Part shown: piece after piece, positions 10,367 through 20,214 of the stretch
Position numbering within the stretch: the first letter of the stretch is position 1
Layout: every line of letters starts with the position of its first letter
NCBI GenBank assembly: GCA_015709595.1
Contig: CP054178.1
Location: forward strand, 3,291,205-3,355,204
Source of the DNA: Phycisphaeraceae bacterium
Lineage (GTDB): Bacteria > Planctomycetota > Phycisphaerae > Phycisphaerales > SM1A02
Length of the DNA: 64,000 bases
Direction: 5' to 3'
Program-made: the position numbers and the translations under genes
Notes under the pieces: generated by a model
The model's input: the letters and a program-made list of their open reading frames with translations, nothing else
Databases searched by the model: none
What the model was told of the DNA's origin: nothing

Positions 10367-10374
10367 TTGCTCCA

Positions 10375-12318
10375 TTACTCCTTCATGGCCGCGCCGGGCT
10401 CCTCGATGACGTCCTCCACCATCAGGGGGCCCGACGTTGGCGGCTCCTCGCCGCCCAGCAGCTGGTGGCGTGCCAGTCGCTGGTACAGTTCGCAGCGGGC
10501 CATGAGCGCCGCATGGCTGCCCTGATCGACGATGCGGCCGGCATCCATGACCACGATGCGATCAGCGCTGAGCACCGTCGAGAGCCGGTGGGCGATGAGC
10601 AGCGCGGTCCGCCCCTGGCAGAACTCGCTGATGGCCCGGTTGATGAGCGATTCGGATTCGGAGTCGATCTGGCTGGTCGCTTCATCGAGAATCATGATGG
10701 ACGGGTCGCGCAGAATCGCCCGCGCGATAGCCAGCCGCTGACACTGCCCGCCGGAGAGCGACGCACCCTGCTCCGCCAGAATCGTGTCGTAGCCGTCGGG
10801 CAGCAGTCGGATGAACTCGTCGGCGTGGGCCTGTCTGGCGGCGTTGATGACCTGCTCGCGCGTGCAATGCTGGGCGCCGAAGCAGATGTTTTCGGCCACC
10901 GTGCCGCGGAAGAGCACTGTCTCCTGCGTCACCACGCCGATCTGCCGCCGCACCGATCGCAGGTTGTACGACTGCACGTCCACACCGTCGATCAGCACCG
11001 CGCCGCTGGTTGGCCTGAGCAGACGCGGCACCATGGCCAGCAGGGTGGACTTGCCGCACCCGTTGGGACCGACGATGGCCACGCGTTCGCCGAAGGCGAC
11101 GGTGAGCGAGAGGTGATCGATCGCGGGCTTCTCCGCGCCCTCGTACCGAAACGCCACGTCGCGGAACTCGATGGACTGTCGATGCCTCGGCATGGCGGGC
11201 CGCTGGGCGTCGCGCGAGCTCTCTCGCGGCTCATCGAGAATTTCCAGCAGTCGCGAGGCCGGGGCGGAGGCCGCCTGCATCTCGTTGATCAGTCCCGTCA
11301 AGGGCTTGAACGAGCTGCCCGCCACCGCCAGCGAGCCGATGGCCAGCAGAAAGTCGTTGAAGGCCAGGTCGCCCTCGATGATTTCCCGCGCCGCGATGAG
11401 CGCCAGCGCCCCGATGACGAAGATGGCGATGGTCTCCACCAGCGGACCGGAGAGTGATCGAGCCAGCCGGACGCGGAGTTCCTGCATCACGACCTGCTTG
11501 TTGCGATGGTGGAAACGCGCCGCCGCGGTCCGCTCGCCGGTGCTGGCCTTCACCGCGCGCACGCCCCGGAGCGATTCCGAGGCGATGCGCAGCAGATCCT
11601 CCTGCGCCGCCAGCGACCCTCGCGTCCCGCGGCGGATGCGCTTGCCGACCTTCCGCAGCACGTAGGCCAGCGCGGGCGCGACGATGAGCGCAATGAACGT
11701 CAGTCGCCAGTTGAACCAGAGTGCGACGAGGAATGCCGCCATTCCCTTCGTCACCTGGGCCGCCGCCTTGCTGGTGAGGGCGATCAGCCCGCCCTGCAGT
11801 TCCGCCGCATCGCGGATGATGCGGGCGACGAAGTCCGATGGCCCGCGCGTCACGATTCGCGCCAGCGGCATGTGAATGACGCGGCGGAAGCAGTCCCGCC
11901 GCACCCCCGCGATGGTCTTGGCGACCACGGTCATGCTCAGGTACTGATGCAGGAAGTTGGCCGTCGCCCCCAGCACCGTGAGGATGCCCAGACCGACCAC
12001 GATGAGGATGACGCTGTGGTAGCGATCGGCCGGCAGCATGGACACCACCCACTCGGGAATGGCCACGGTCGGCCCGCCAGCGTTGTAGGCCATCGCCTTC
12101 GCGGCCAACCCTTCCACGGTTGCCCCAACCGGCTCCGCGGCGTCTTCCCCGGTCACGTCTCCCGCGGCGTCGGTTTTCAGCACCAATCCCATCATCGGGC
12201 CGAGCGACATCAGCCCCGCCCCCAGGCCGCCCGCTGAGAGCATGGCGAACACCACGGCCCAGAACAGGGTCACGCGGTAGCGGAGCATGCGCTTGGCGAA
12301 GTGCCAGAAGTGGGCCAT
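10375..12318 (-). CDS. ABC exporter, fused membrane and ATPase domains (MsbA/MDR-like)
   Basis: A 647-residue half-transporter: six transmembrane helices in about residues 1-370, then an ATPase domain with Walker A GPNGCGKSTL, signature LSGGQCQRLAIARA and Walker B IMILDEATSQID. An unusually long extracytoplasmic loop of about 60 residues lies between the first two helices (around residues 48-100). It probably works as a homodimer exporting lipid, peptide or drug; the substrate cannot be read from the sequence. It lies 33 bases downstream of aroA on the same strand. Confidence 0.9.
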   Translation of the reverse strand: MAHFWHFAKRMLRYRVTLFWAVVFAMLSAGGLGAGLMSLGPMMGLVLKTDAAGDVTGEDAAEPVGATVEGLAAKAMAYNAGGPTVAIPEWVVSMLPADRYHSVILIVVGLGILTVLGATANFLHQYLSMTVVAKTIAGVRRDCFRRVIHMPLARIVTRGPSDFVARIIRDAAELQGGLIALTSKAAAQVTKGMAAFLVALWFNWRLTFIALIVAPALAYVLRKVGKRIRRGTRGSLAAQEDLLRIASESLRGVRAVKASTGERTAAARFHHRNKQVVMQELRVRLARSLSGPLVETIAIFVIGALALIAAREIIEGDLAFNDFLLAIGSLAVAGSSFKPLTGLINEMQAASAPASRLLEILDEPRESSRDAQRPAMPRHRQSIEFRDVAFRYEGAEKPAIDHLSLTVAFGERVAIVGPNGCGKSTLLAMVPRLLRPTSGAVLIDGVDVQSYNLRSVRRQIGVVTQETVLFRGTVAENICFGAQHCTREQVINAARQAHADEFIRLLPDGYDTILAEQGASLSGGQCQRLAIARAILRDPSIMILDEATSQIDSESESLINRAISEFCQGRTALLIAHRLSTVLSADRIVVMDAGRIVDQGSHAALMARCELYQRLARHQLLGGEEPPTSGPLMVEDVIEEPGAAMKE

Positions 12319-12351
12319 CGGCAGGATCGTAGCGAGTAGCGGCGGAATGCC

Positions 12352-13764
12352 CTACTGATACAGCCGTGCGAAATCCCCCCAGAAGCCGGGGTAGGACTTG
12401 CGGACGCACGCCGGGTTGCGGATCTGAATGCCGGGCACGCGCAGACCCAGCACGGCGAAGGCCATCGCCATGCGGTGATCGTTGTAGGTCTCGATGATGA
12501 TCGGATCGGCAGTGGCACAGGCGTCCCGCCCGTGAGTATCCAGCAATCGGAGGCGCTCCGGTGGAATCGGATGAATCGTGATCGAGTCCTCAGTGGTCTC
12601 AACCTCACAGCCGACCTTGCGAAGTTCATTCGCCAGCGCGGCGATTCGGTCGGTCTCCTTCACGCGGAGGGTGTGGAGGCCGGTGAGCGTGCGAGGCCCG
12701 CAATCCAGCGACGATGCGATCGCAAGGGCCATCGCACCGTCAGGAAAGTACGAAGCGTCCACGGCGTCGTCCGTCGCGTCCATCTCTTGCGCCTTCTCCA
12801 GCCCCAGATGAGTCGACTCCAGGCGGCAGCCGGGCGCTCGAACGTGCTCGACCACCATGAGATCGGGTTGCGCGGAGTACGGGTTGATCGGGATGAACAG
12901 GTTGGAGCCGGGGCAGAGCGCCCCCGCGAGCAGAAAGTAGATTGCACTGCTCGCATCAAGATCAACCACGTAGCGATGACCTTCGATCGGCGCGTGCTCC
13001 AGACGCAGAGATTCCGGCAACCAGCGTTCTGACGGGCTGACTTGAATGAACTGATCCAAGACAGCGCTGCCCCAATCGGACATGACGCGACAGGTCAATG
13101 CCACGTACACGCCGCTCGTTGGCTCGCTGCCGAGATGCAGCGTGACTCCGCTCTCGAGGCAACTCGCGATCAGCATCACCGCCGAAACAAACTGACTGCT
13201 CGCCGTCTTGCCGACTGTGAGCTCGCCACCCCGGAACTTCTCGCTCGGCGTCACCCGCACAGGCAGTCGCCCTTCCTGCTCGATGTACTCGATGTCCGCC
13301 CCCAGTTGCCGCAGCATCTGAACGCCCTCGGCGATGGGCCGCTCGCGCATGCGCTTGCTCCCGTCCACCACCACCGGCTCAGCGGCCAGGCAGGCGCAAG
13401 CGATCATGAACCGCGTGGGTGTGCCGCCGTCGCCGAGGTTGACGGTCCCACCGCGCGGGAAGCGGCCCCCCACGCCGGTCATCAGCACATCCTCTGAGCC
13501 ATCTCCCGTCTCGCCCGGCGCCCACGTCGCATTCGCACCCAGCGTGCAGAGGGCTTGAAGCAGCCCATCCGTGTCATCCGAGCGCAGCGGGCGGATGATC
13601 CGACTCTCCCCCTTGGCCAGCGCGGCCAGCACGTACGCCCGGTTGGTGATCGACTTGCTGCCGGGCGGCGTGATGGTGACATCGAACGGCCGCGACAGAG
13701 GCACGATCGGCAGCGGGTCGGGCAACTGGTCGAGTGGCAGGGTGTAGTCGGCGGGGAAAGCCAT
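12352..13764 (-). CDS. aroA: 3-phosphoshikimate 1-carboxyvinyltransferase (EPSP synthase)
   Basis: A 470-residue enzyme that joins shikimate-3-phosphate and PEP, the sixth step of chorismate synthesis. Motifs include PPGSKSITNRA (substrate-binding Lys/Ser), LRSDDT, DGGTPTRFM, RVKETDR and YNDHRMAMAFAV. It is slightly longer than usual. A short insertion (DTHGRDACATADP) precedes the YNDHRMA motif and is encoded by a dispersed palindromic repeat at 12512-12535. The proposed start codon at 13764 also lies inside another dispersed repeat (13760-13846), so the exact N-terminus is uncertain, although the first conserved motif is at about residue 34. Confidence 0.95.
   Translation of the reverse strand: MAFPADYTLPLDQLPDPLPIVPLSRPFDVTITPPGSKSITNRAYVLAALAKGESRIIRPLRSDDTDGLLQALCTLGANATWAPGETGDGSEDVLMTGVGGRFPRGGTVNLGDGGTPTRFMIACACLAAEPVVVDGSKRMRERPIAEGVQMLRQLGADIEYIEQEGRLPVRVTPSEKFRGGELTVGKTASSQFVSAVMLIASCLESGVTLHLGSEPTSGVYVALTCRVMSDWGSAVLDQFIQVSPSERWLPESLRLEHAPIEGHRYVVDLDASSAIYFLLAGALCPGSNLFIPINPYSAQPDLMVVEHVRAPGCRLESTHLGLEKAQEMDATDDAVDASYFPDGAMALAIASSLDCGPRTLTGLHTLRVKETDRIAALANELRKVGCEVETTEDSITIHPIPPERLRLLDTHGRDACATADPIIIETYNDHRMAMAFAVLGLRVPGIQIRNPACVRKSYPGFWGDFARLYQ
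12512..12535. repeat. Dispersed palindromic repeat inserted in aroA coding sequence
   Basis: The 24-base unit (minus strand: ACGGGCGGGACGCCTGTGCC core) lies inside aroA in frame and encodes HGRDACAT. The intergenic copy at 25221-25244 matches it at about 20 of 22 bases, and a looser copy is at 10341-10366. The insertion is in a surface loop region just before a conserved motif. Confidence 0.7.
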
Positions 13765-13846
13765 CAGCCGTCAGTTTTCAGCCATCAGCAAGATCGAGGA
13801 AGCGAGCCGATCCGCCGTGCTGATGGCTGACGGCTGACGGCTGTCG
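13760..13846. repeat. Imperfect palindrome of GCTGATGGCTGACGG repeats
   Basis: Left arm 13760-13789 and right arm 13819-13846 are near-complementary (AGCCATCAGC...GCTGATGGCT, flanked by CAGCCGTCAG / CTGACGGCTG). The same unit recurs inside the kinase gene at 53151-53180. The element lies between aroA and the GroES-like gene and contains the aroA start codon. Confidence 0.7.
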
Positions 13847-13851
13847 GCTTG

Positions 13852-14184
13852 CTATCCCTTCCTGAACACCGCCACCACGTCCTCCACCGGGATCACGAAG
13901 AGCCGGTTGTCGCCCTCGAAATCCACCGGCACGCTGTTCTTTGGGTTGAACAGAATCCGGTCATAGCGGCGGATCGGGTAGTTCTCGTTGGCCTCGACCT
14001 CGCGGCTGACGGCCACGATGCGCCCCGTGAGCGTGGGAATCTCGATCTTGTCCGGCAGGTGAATGCCCGACTTGGTGTGCTTGCGATCCTCATCCTTGCG
14101 GATGAGGACGCGCTTGCCGATCGGCTCGACGGTCTCGATCGCCGCTGGCGCGGCCTTTTCGGGCTTGGAGTGGTCCTTGGACAT
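13852..14184 (-). CDS. GroES-like (Cpn10) co-chaperonin, divergent
   Basis: The 110-residue protein has the Cpn10 plan after a Lys/Ala-rich leader of about 18 residues: IGKRVLIRKDEDRKHTKSGI (first strand and mobile loop, with Ile-His-Leu where GroES has its hydrophobic tripeptide), LTGRIVAVSREVE, YDRILFNPK and a final VIPVEDVVAVF. It should cap a GroEL ring, but no groEL is adjacent, which suggests a second, specialised GroES copy. It shares strand with aroA downstream and is divergent from apt. Confidence 0.75.
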   Translation of the reverse strand: MSKDHSKPEKAAPAAIETVEPIGKRVLIRKDEDRKHTKSGIHLPDKIEIPTLTGRIVAVSREVEANENYPIRRYDRILFNPKNSVPVDFEGDNRLFVIPVEDVVAVFRKG

Positions 14185-14309
14185 GGGCGATGATACGCGG
14201 GGTCCGGGCAGTTCCGATTCCAGCGCGCCTTCCCAACCCTCGCGCTCCCCACTATCTTGATTCGCCTCGTGCGGACAGCGACCCCTCGCCCCTCCGTGGT
14301 GAACCGATC

Positions 14310-14828
14310 ATGCCTCAGCGACTGGCCCACCTCATTCGCGACATCCCGGACTTTCCCAAGCCGGGCATCGTGTTCAAGGACATCACGCCCCTGCTGCGCG
14401 ACGCGGCCGGGCTGGCGCTGGCGGTGGAGCTCATGGCCAACCCTTTCCGCGCCGCGCACATCGACGCGGTGGTCGGGGCGGAATCGCGGGGATTCATTTT
14501 CGGAACCGCCATCGCCCAGGCGCTCTCGTGCGGCTTCATTCCCGTGCGCAAGCCGGGCAAACTGCCGTGGGCGAAACGCTCGATCACCTACGAGCTCGAG
14601 TACGGCAAGGACACGCTGGAGATTCACGCGGACGCCGTGGCCGCCGGGCAGCGGATTCTCATGGTCGATGACCTGCTGGCCACCGGGGGCACCATGAAGG
14701 CGTGCTGCGACCTGGTGGAGGGACTGGGCGGGGAAATCGCCGGCATCGCCGTGCTGATCGAACTGGAGTTTCTCCGTGGGCGCGACCGGCTGGCGCCGCG
14801 GCACGTACATTCGGTGCTGCGCTACTGA
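14310..14828 (+). CDS. apt: Adenine phosphoribosyltransferase
   Basis: A 172-residue purine salvage enzyme that makes AMP from adenine and PRPP. The PRPP-binding loop is ILMVDDLLATGGTM, and the adenine-site segment ESRGFIFGTAIA and the IPDFPKPGIVFKDITPLL N-terminus are typical of APT. The start at 14310 gives the normal length; an upstream in-frame extension to 14190 is not conserved-looking. It ends 10 bases from the convergent zinc-ribbon bactofilin gene. Confidence 0.95.
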   Translation: MPQRLAHLIRDIPDFPKPGIVFKDITPLLRDAAGLALAVELMANPFRAAHIDAVVGAESRGFIFGTAIAQALSCGFIPVRKPGKLPWAKRSITYELEYGKDTLEIHADAVAAGQRILMVDDLLATGGTMKACCDLVEGLGGEIAGIAVLIELEFLRGRDRLAPRHVHSVLRY

Positions 14829-14838
14829 CGCGGCGCGT

Positions 14839-15285
14839 TCACTTGCGTCGCGCAGGTTCGCCTTCCTCGCGCCAGGGCACGATGATGTGCCCTTCCAGTC
14901 GCACGCCGTCCACCACGATCAATCGACGGCTGCGCAGGGTCTGCCCCTTCCACTCCGCCTTCGGGCCGAAGACCACGTCCCCGGGCGTTTCCACGGACCC
15001 ATGCATGATGCCCTCGCAGGTGACGCCGTCTCCGGCCCGGATTCGCTTGGCGGCGACGCGCCCCTTCTTCGTCACCTCGATCTTGCCGCAGGTGTCCAGA
15101 TCGTTGACCGGCACGTAGGTCTTGATGACCAGATCTTCGATGCGGATCGCCTTGTGGCATCCCGGGCAGTTGGTGGACAGCGCCTTGGCGCTGACTTCCT
15201 GCCGATGGCCGCACAGGTAGCAGCGAATGACGCGGGTCTCGCCCGTGAGCGACTTGGCGGCGGGTTGTCGGGGCGATCGGGCCAT
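14839..15285 (-). CDS. Bactofilin-like protein with N-terminal zinc ribbon
   Basis: A 148-residue protein. Residues 22-43 hold a CYLCGHRQ...CPGCH four-cysteine zinc ribbon. The rest is a run of short beta repeats of the bactofilin type (GKIEVTKKGRVAAKRIRAGDGVTCEG, GSVETPGDVVFGPKAEWKGQTL). Bactofilins polymerise without nucleotide into cytoplasmic filaments that organise envelope or polar proteins. The zinc ribbon is unusual and may bind a partner. A second bactofilin gene lies 147 bases upstream on the same strand. Confidence 0.7.
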   Translation of the reverse strand: MARSPRQPAAKSLTGETRVIRCYLCGHRQEVSAKALSTNCPGCHKAIRIEDLVIKTYVPVNDLDTCGKIEVTKKGRVAAKRIRAGDGVTCEGIMHGSVETPGDVVFGPKAEWKGQTLRSRRLIVVDGVRLEGHIIVPWREEGEPARRK

Positions 15286-15432
15286 GCTTCCGTGCTCGCG
15301 TGCGCCGATCCCTTCACGCCCGGGCGTCCGGAGCGCCGGAACGTTCCCTGATGATCGCGTCTCGACTCAGGCGCGACCGACGACGCCCTCGGCGCGCGGA
15401 ACCGGCGCGGCGGACCGACTGCGGCCGTCGAT

Positions 15433-15837
15433 TCAGCGCGTCCTCACCGGCTCGGCCTTCTGGGCCGCAGCCGGCTTCACCTCGGCGGCGGTGCTGGCCT
15501 TGCCGTTGGAGCCGATGCGGCAGTAGCCGTCAATCGAGGCCCCGTCGGCCATGGTCATCTTGGCGGCGACAATGTCGCCCTTGATGGCGCCGTTGGGCTT
15601 GAGTTCGATGCGGTCGGTCGCCTCCACGTTGCCCTCGATGGCGCCTTCGACGGCGACTTCCTTGGCCGTGATCGTCGCCTTGCACGTCGAACCGGAGGCC
15701 ACGTGCACCGTGCCCTTGGAGGAGATCGAGCCCTCGATGCTCCCCAGAATGCGGGCGGCGGAATCGAACTTGAAATCCCCCTTGAACGAGGCGTCCGCCC
15801 CGATCACCGTGCCGAATTGCATGTCCTTGTCAGCCAT
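15433..15837 (-). CDS. Bactofilin (polymer-forming cytoskeletal protein)
   Basis: This 134-residue protein has repeated hydrophobic-Gly strands of a beta-helix: GTVIGADASFKGDFKF, ARILGSIEGSISSKGTVHVA, TITAKEVAVEGAIEGNVEA, ELKPNGAIKGDIVAAKMTM. This is the canonical bactofilin core with short, disordered Ala/Lys-rich ends. The start at 15837 (MADKDMQF) is preferred over an upstream in-frame Met at 15876. It probably forms filaments at the membrane and may co-assemble with the zinc-ribbon bactofilin encoded downstream. Confidence 0.85.
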   Translation of the reverse strand: MADKDMQFGTVIGADASFKGDFKFDSAARILGSIEGSISSKGTVHVASGSTCKATITAKEVAVEGAIEGNVEATDRIELKPNGAIKGDIVAAKMTMADGASIDGYCRIGSNGKASTAAEVKPAAAQKAEPVRTR

Positions 15838-16031
15838 CGCACATCTCCGAGCGTGATTCGCGTGGAAAAACAGCACAACACACGCCCACCCGGTCGGCCG
15901 ATCGACACAGATCGCCCGACCGGAAGGACGACGAAAACGAACTGAACGGGGAACGGGGGGTTTCTCGCGTGATCATCCATGACCTGCCCTGGGCACTCCT
16001 TGCCGCGGCCCGTGCGTAGCACACGATACCG

Positions 16032-16427
16032 TCAAAACACCCGTCCGCCCAGAGGAACTTCGCGTTCCGGCGCAAGAAGGACGACGTTTCCCGATGAATC
16101 GGGGAGCCCCAGCACCAGGACCTGCGACTCGAACCCCGCGATTCGCCGTACACCCAGGTTGACTGCCGCCACAACCTGTTTTCCCACAAGTGTTTGCGGC
16201 GAATACAGGGCTGTCAACTGGGCGCTGGACTGTCGCACTCCCAGCCCCGAAGGCGGGTCGCCGAAGTCGATCCACATCTTGTACGAGGGCTTGCGGGCCT
16301 GTTCATTGGGCTCCACACGCACCACGCGCCCGACGCGCAGATCGAGCAGTCCGAAGGCGTCCAGCGGGGTAAGTCCTGCACGCGCGTGAGGCGTCTCTGG
16401 CGATGGCTGATCGGGCGTCGTCGGCAT
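16032..16427 (-). CDS. csaA: CsaA-type tRNA-binding domain protein
   Basis: The 131-residue protein consists of one tRNA-binding OB fold as in CsaA and the C-terminus of bacterial methionyl-tRNA synthetase. Visible marks are FGLLDLRVGRVVRVEPNEQARKPSYKMWIDFG, SSAQLTALYSPQTLVGKQVVAAVNLG and the C-terminal LAPEREVPLGGRVF. CsaA homologues act as dimeric export-related chaperones or tRNA-binding proteins. About 18 extra residues precede the domain. Confidence 0.88.
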   Translation of the reverse strand: MPTTPDQPSPETPHARAGLTPLDAFGLLDLRVGRVVRVEPNEQARKPSYKMWIDFGDPPSGLGVRQSSAQLTALYSPQTLVGKQVVAAVNLGVRRIAGFESQVLVLGLPDSSGNVVLLAPEREVPLGGRVF

Positions 16428-16526
16428 GCAAGGATGCTACGTCGCCTGCGAGCGGGTATTCTCTGAACACCGCCACGTCGATCGTGGCCTGACAGACCGC
16501 ACCTTCCCTGACACTGGAACTCGTCC

Positions 16527-17837
<1,311 letters not shown>

Positions 17838-17943
17838 TTTCCGGTATCAACACACCGTGTCGCGAGAGCCGACCCGGAATGGAGCAGATCCGTGCCGCCC
17901 GGCGGGTGTGCCGTGCAGTGGGCTGAATCGTGCGCACCGAGAG

Positions 17944-17971
17944 ACCGCTCCCTGACGGTCGCGGCTCACTT
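17944..17971. repeat. Dispersed repeat (single arm), ACCGCTCCCTGACGG type
   Basis: This 28-base stretch lies between the convergent oxidoreductase gene and cysC. It matches the right arm of the inverted repeat at 49561-49627, with two differences over the core. Only one arm is present here. No gene is seen in the surrounding gap (17838-18004). Confidence 0.6.
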
Positions 17972-18004
17972 CCCGGTTCGTGAATCTGTTGTTGATTCGC
18001 CGTG

Positions 18005-18622
18005 TCAACCGCGGATGACGCCGTGCTTCGAGAGCAGGTCGAGCAGCACCTGCACGCTCTCCGCCACGGAATACCGGTGCGTGGGCAGGTCGAGTTCGGG
18101 CTTGAGCGGCGCCTCGAAGGGGTCATCGATACCCGTGAAGCCCTTGATCTGCCCGGCCCGGGCCTTCTTGTAGAGCCCCTTGGGGTCGCGCTTCTCGGCT
18201 TCCTCGATGGGGCAGGAGACGTGAATCTCGAAGAAGGGAATCTTCGCCTCCTCGTGCAGCTTGCGCACGAGGTCGCGATCGGCCCGGTAGGGACTGATGA
18301 ACGAGGTGATGGTGATGATGCCGGCGTCGGCGAACAACTTGGCGACCTCGCCGATGCGGCGGATGTTCTCCGCCCGGTCCTCCGCGGAGAAGCCCAGGTT
18401 CTTGTTCAGCCCCATGCGGATATTGTCGCCGTCGAGGCGGTAGGCGTGGTGGCCGCGCTGCATGAGCACCTGCTCCAGCGCCACCGCCACGGTGCTCTTG
18501 CCGCTGCCGGACAGCCCCGTCATCCAGAGGGTGCAGCCCTTCTGGCCCATGTTCTTCTCCCGCTCCTCGCGGGTGACGTTGCCCTCGTGCCAGGTGATGT
18601 TCGTTGCGACCTGCTTGGCCAT
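18005..18622 (-). CDS. cysC: Adenylylsulfate (APS) kinase
   Basis: The 205-residue enzyme phosphorylates APS to PAPS in sulfate activation. Walker A is GLSGSGKS (residues 36-43), [16 protein letters not shown] binds APS, and [13 protein letters not shown] and [26 protein letters not shown] are family blocks. It lies downstream of sat on the same strand, separated by a palindromic element (18647-18763), so the two form a sulfate-activation pair. Confidence 0.96.
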   Translation of the reverse strand: MAKQVATNITWHEGNVTREEREKNMGQKGCTLWMTGLSGSGKSTVAVALEQVLMQRGHHAYRLDGDNIRMGLNKNLGFSAEDRAENIRRIGEVAKLFADAGIITITSFISPYRADRDLVRKLHEEAKIPFFEIHVSCPIEEAEKRDPKGLYKKARAGQIKGFTGIDDPFEAPLKPELDLPTHRYSVAESVQVLLDLLSKHGVIRG

Positions 18623-18646
18623 ATTGCGTTGACCTCGGTTGGTTCT

Positions 18647-18763
18647 TCAACACGAGAGGGACATGAGAGAGCCACAGAGGGAGGACATGACGGATCGCCA
18701 TGAACTGATCTGTGTGGGTTCTCTGTGTTCCTCTGTGTTCCTCTGTGTTTCTCTTGTGTTGAA
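18647..18763. repeat. Palindromic 117-bp element with 10-bp tandem repeats
   Basis: Between sat and cysC, near-perfect 13-bp ends (TTCAACACGAGAG at 18647-18659; CTCTTGTGTTGAA at 18751-18763) enclose four 10-bp units of the form CTCTGTGTTC at 18721-18760 and a matching CCACAGAGG on the other arm. There is no coding content. It resembles a small non-autonomous palindromic repeat and could fold into a hairpin in the sat-cysC transcript. Confidence 0.7.
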
Positions 18764-18788
18764 ACGACTTCGACTGGTGAACAGCCGC

Positions 18789-19979
18789 TCACGCCGGCTG
18801 GAGCTGCGCCTGGGCCCACTTGATGAGGATGTCGGCCACCTCCGGGCGGCTGAACTCGGCGGGCGGACGCTGTCCCGCGTTGAGCAGTTCGCGCACCTTG
18901 GTGCCCGCCAGGAAGACGCGGTCCTCCGGCTTGCTGTTGGTGGTCTTGTCGCTGGCCATGCCCTGCGTCTTCTTGCAGTAGAAGGTGTTCTCGAATCGCA
19001 GGATGGTCAGCCCGATCTCCTCCGGCTTGAACTGGTCAAAGATCTGCTGAGCGTCATACGTGCCGTAGTAGTTGCCCACGCCGGCGTGGTCGCGGCCCAC
19101 GATGAAGTGCGAGATGCCGTAGTTCTTGCGGACCAGAGCGTGCAGGATCGCCTCGCGCGGACCCGCGTAGCGCATGGCCGCGGGCATCACCGTCAGCATG
19201 GTGCGATTCTTGTTGTAGTACCCCTCGATCAGAACCTTGTAGCACTCCATGCGCACGTCGGCCGGGATGTCGCCGGGCTTGGTTTCGCCCACCAGCGGGT
19301 GGATGAGCAGGCCATCCGTCATCTCCAGGGCGCACTTGGTGAGGTACTCGTGGGCGCGGTGGATGGGGTTGCGGGTCTGGAACGCGGCGATGGTCTTCCA
19401 GCCGCGCTGGATGAACGCCTCGCGCACCTTCGCGGGCGGCAGGCGATACTCGGTGAACTGCTCGCCCTTGTCGCGCTCGGGCGTGACCGTGATCACGTGA
19501 ATCGGCCCGCCCACCAGCCAGTCGCCCTCCTCAAGCACCGCCTTGACGCCCGGGTGAGCGGGGTCTTCGGTGCGGAAGACGTTGGGAATCTCCAGTTTCT
19601 TGTCGTGCGGGTAGATCTCCTGCACGTCCATGACCGCCATCAGCGTGCCGTCGGCGTGATACAGCGCGGCCTGTCCCCCCACCTTCAGCGCCGCCTTGGT
19701 CTTCTCATCCACCGCGAGGGTGATCGGGATCGACCACACCAGGCCGTTGGCGAGCCGCGTGTTGCGGCAGACTGACTCAAAGTCCTTCTGTCCCACGAAG
19801 CCCGTCAGCGGGCTGAACGCCCCGATGGCGATCATTTCCAGGTCGCAGGCCTGCTTGGCGCTGAGCGTCACCTTCGGCAGTGACCCGGCCTTGGCCTTCA
19901 GTTGTGAAGCGGCGGCGGAATCAACCAGTCGGTTGACGAGCGTGCCGCCGTGCGGGGCGACCAGTGACGCGGTGGACAT
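18789..19979 (-). CDS. sat: Sulfate adenylyltransferase (ATP sulfurylase)
   Basis: This 396-residue single-chain ATP sulfurylase makes APS from ATP and sulfate. Key motifs are FQTRNPIHRAHEYLTK (the QTRNP/HRAH nucleotide site), GRDHAGVGNYYGTYDAQ and a C-terminal FLAGTKVRELL. It has the length of the monofunctional bacterial/archaeal form and is unrelated to the CysD/CysN pair. cysC follows downstream and cysE lies upstream on the same strand, so the three form a sulfate-to-cysteine cluster. The 235-base gap upstream holds only a small GC hairpin. Confidence 0.97.
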   Translation of the reverse strand: MSTASLVAPHGGTLVNRLVDSAAASQLKAKAGSLPKVTLSAKQACDLEMIAIGAFSPLTGFVGQKDFESVCRNTRLANGLVWSIPITLAVDEKTKAALKVGGQAALYHADGTLMAVMDVQEIYPHDKKLEIPNVFRTEDPAHPGVKAVLEEGDWLVGGPIHVITVTPERDKGEQFTEYRLPPAKVREAFIQRGWKTIAAFQTRNPIHRAHEYLTKCALEMTDGLLIHPLVGETKPGDIPADVRMECYKVLIEGYYNKNRTMLTVMPAAMRYAGPREAILHALVRKNYGISHFIVGRDHAGVGNYYGTYDAQQIFDQFKPEEIGLTILRFENTFYCKKTQGMASDKTTNSKPEDRVFLAGTKVRELLNAGQRPPAEFSRPEVADILIKWAQAQLQPA

Positions 19980-20214
19980 TCGAATCTCTCCTCATGACTG
20001 GGGCGGAACGAGCGGCTGCCGCGAGGCGGCAACCCATGGCCGGATCTCTCAGATCGCGGGGAATCAGCATCATCGGCGAACGGTCACGCTGGAAACAGCC
20101 CGATCCGCCGTTTCGCCGAGCGATGCGTCAAGGCGTGAGGCCGATCGTATTCCCGCCGGTTTTCGATGGCAATGCGCCGAGTGTCGCACCGTCGCAACGC
20201 AACAGGACCCGACT

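Noticed and set aside
19980-20214. SAM or other sulfur-related riboswitch before sat
   Set aside because: Only a small GC hairpin is present; none of the conserved core elements is recognised.
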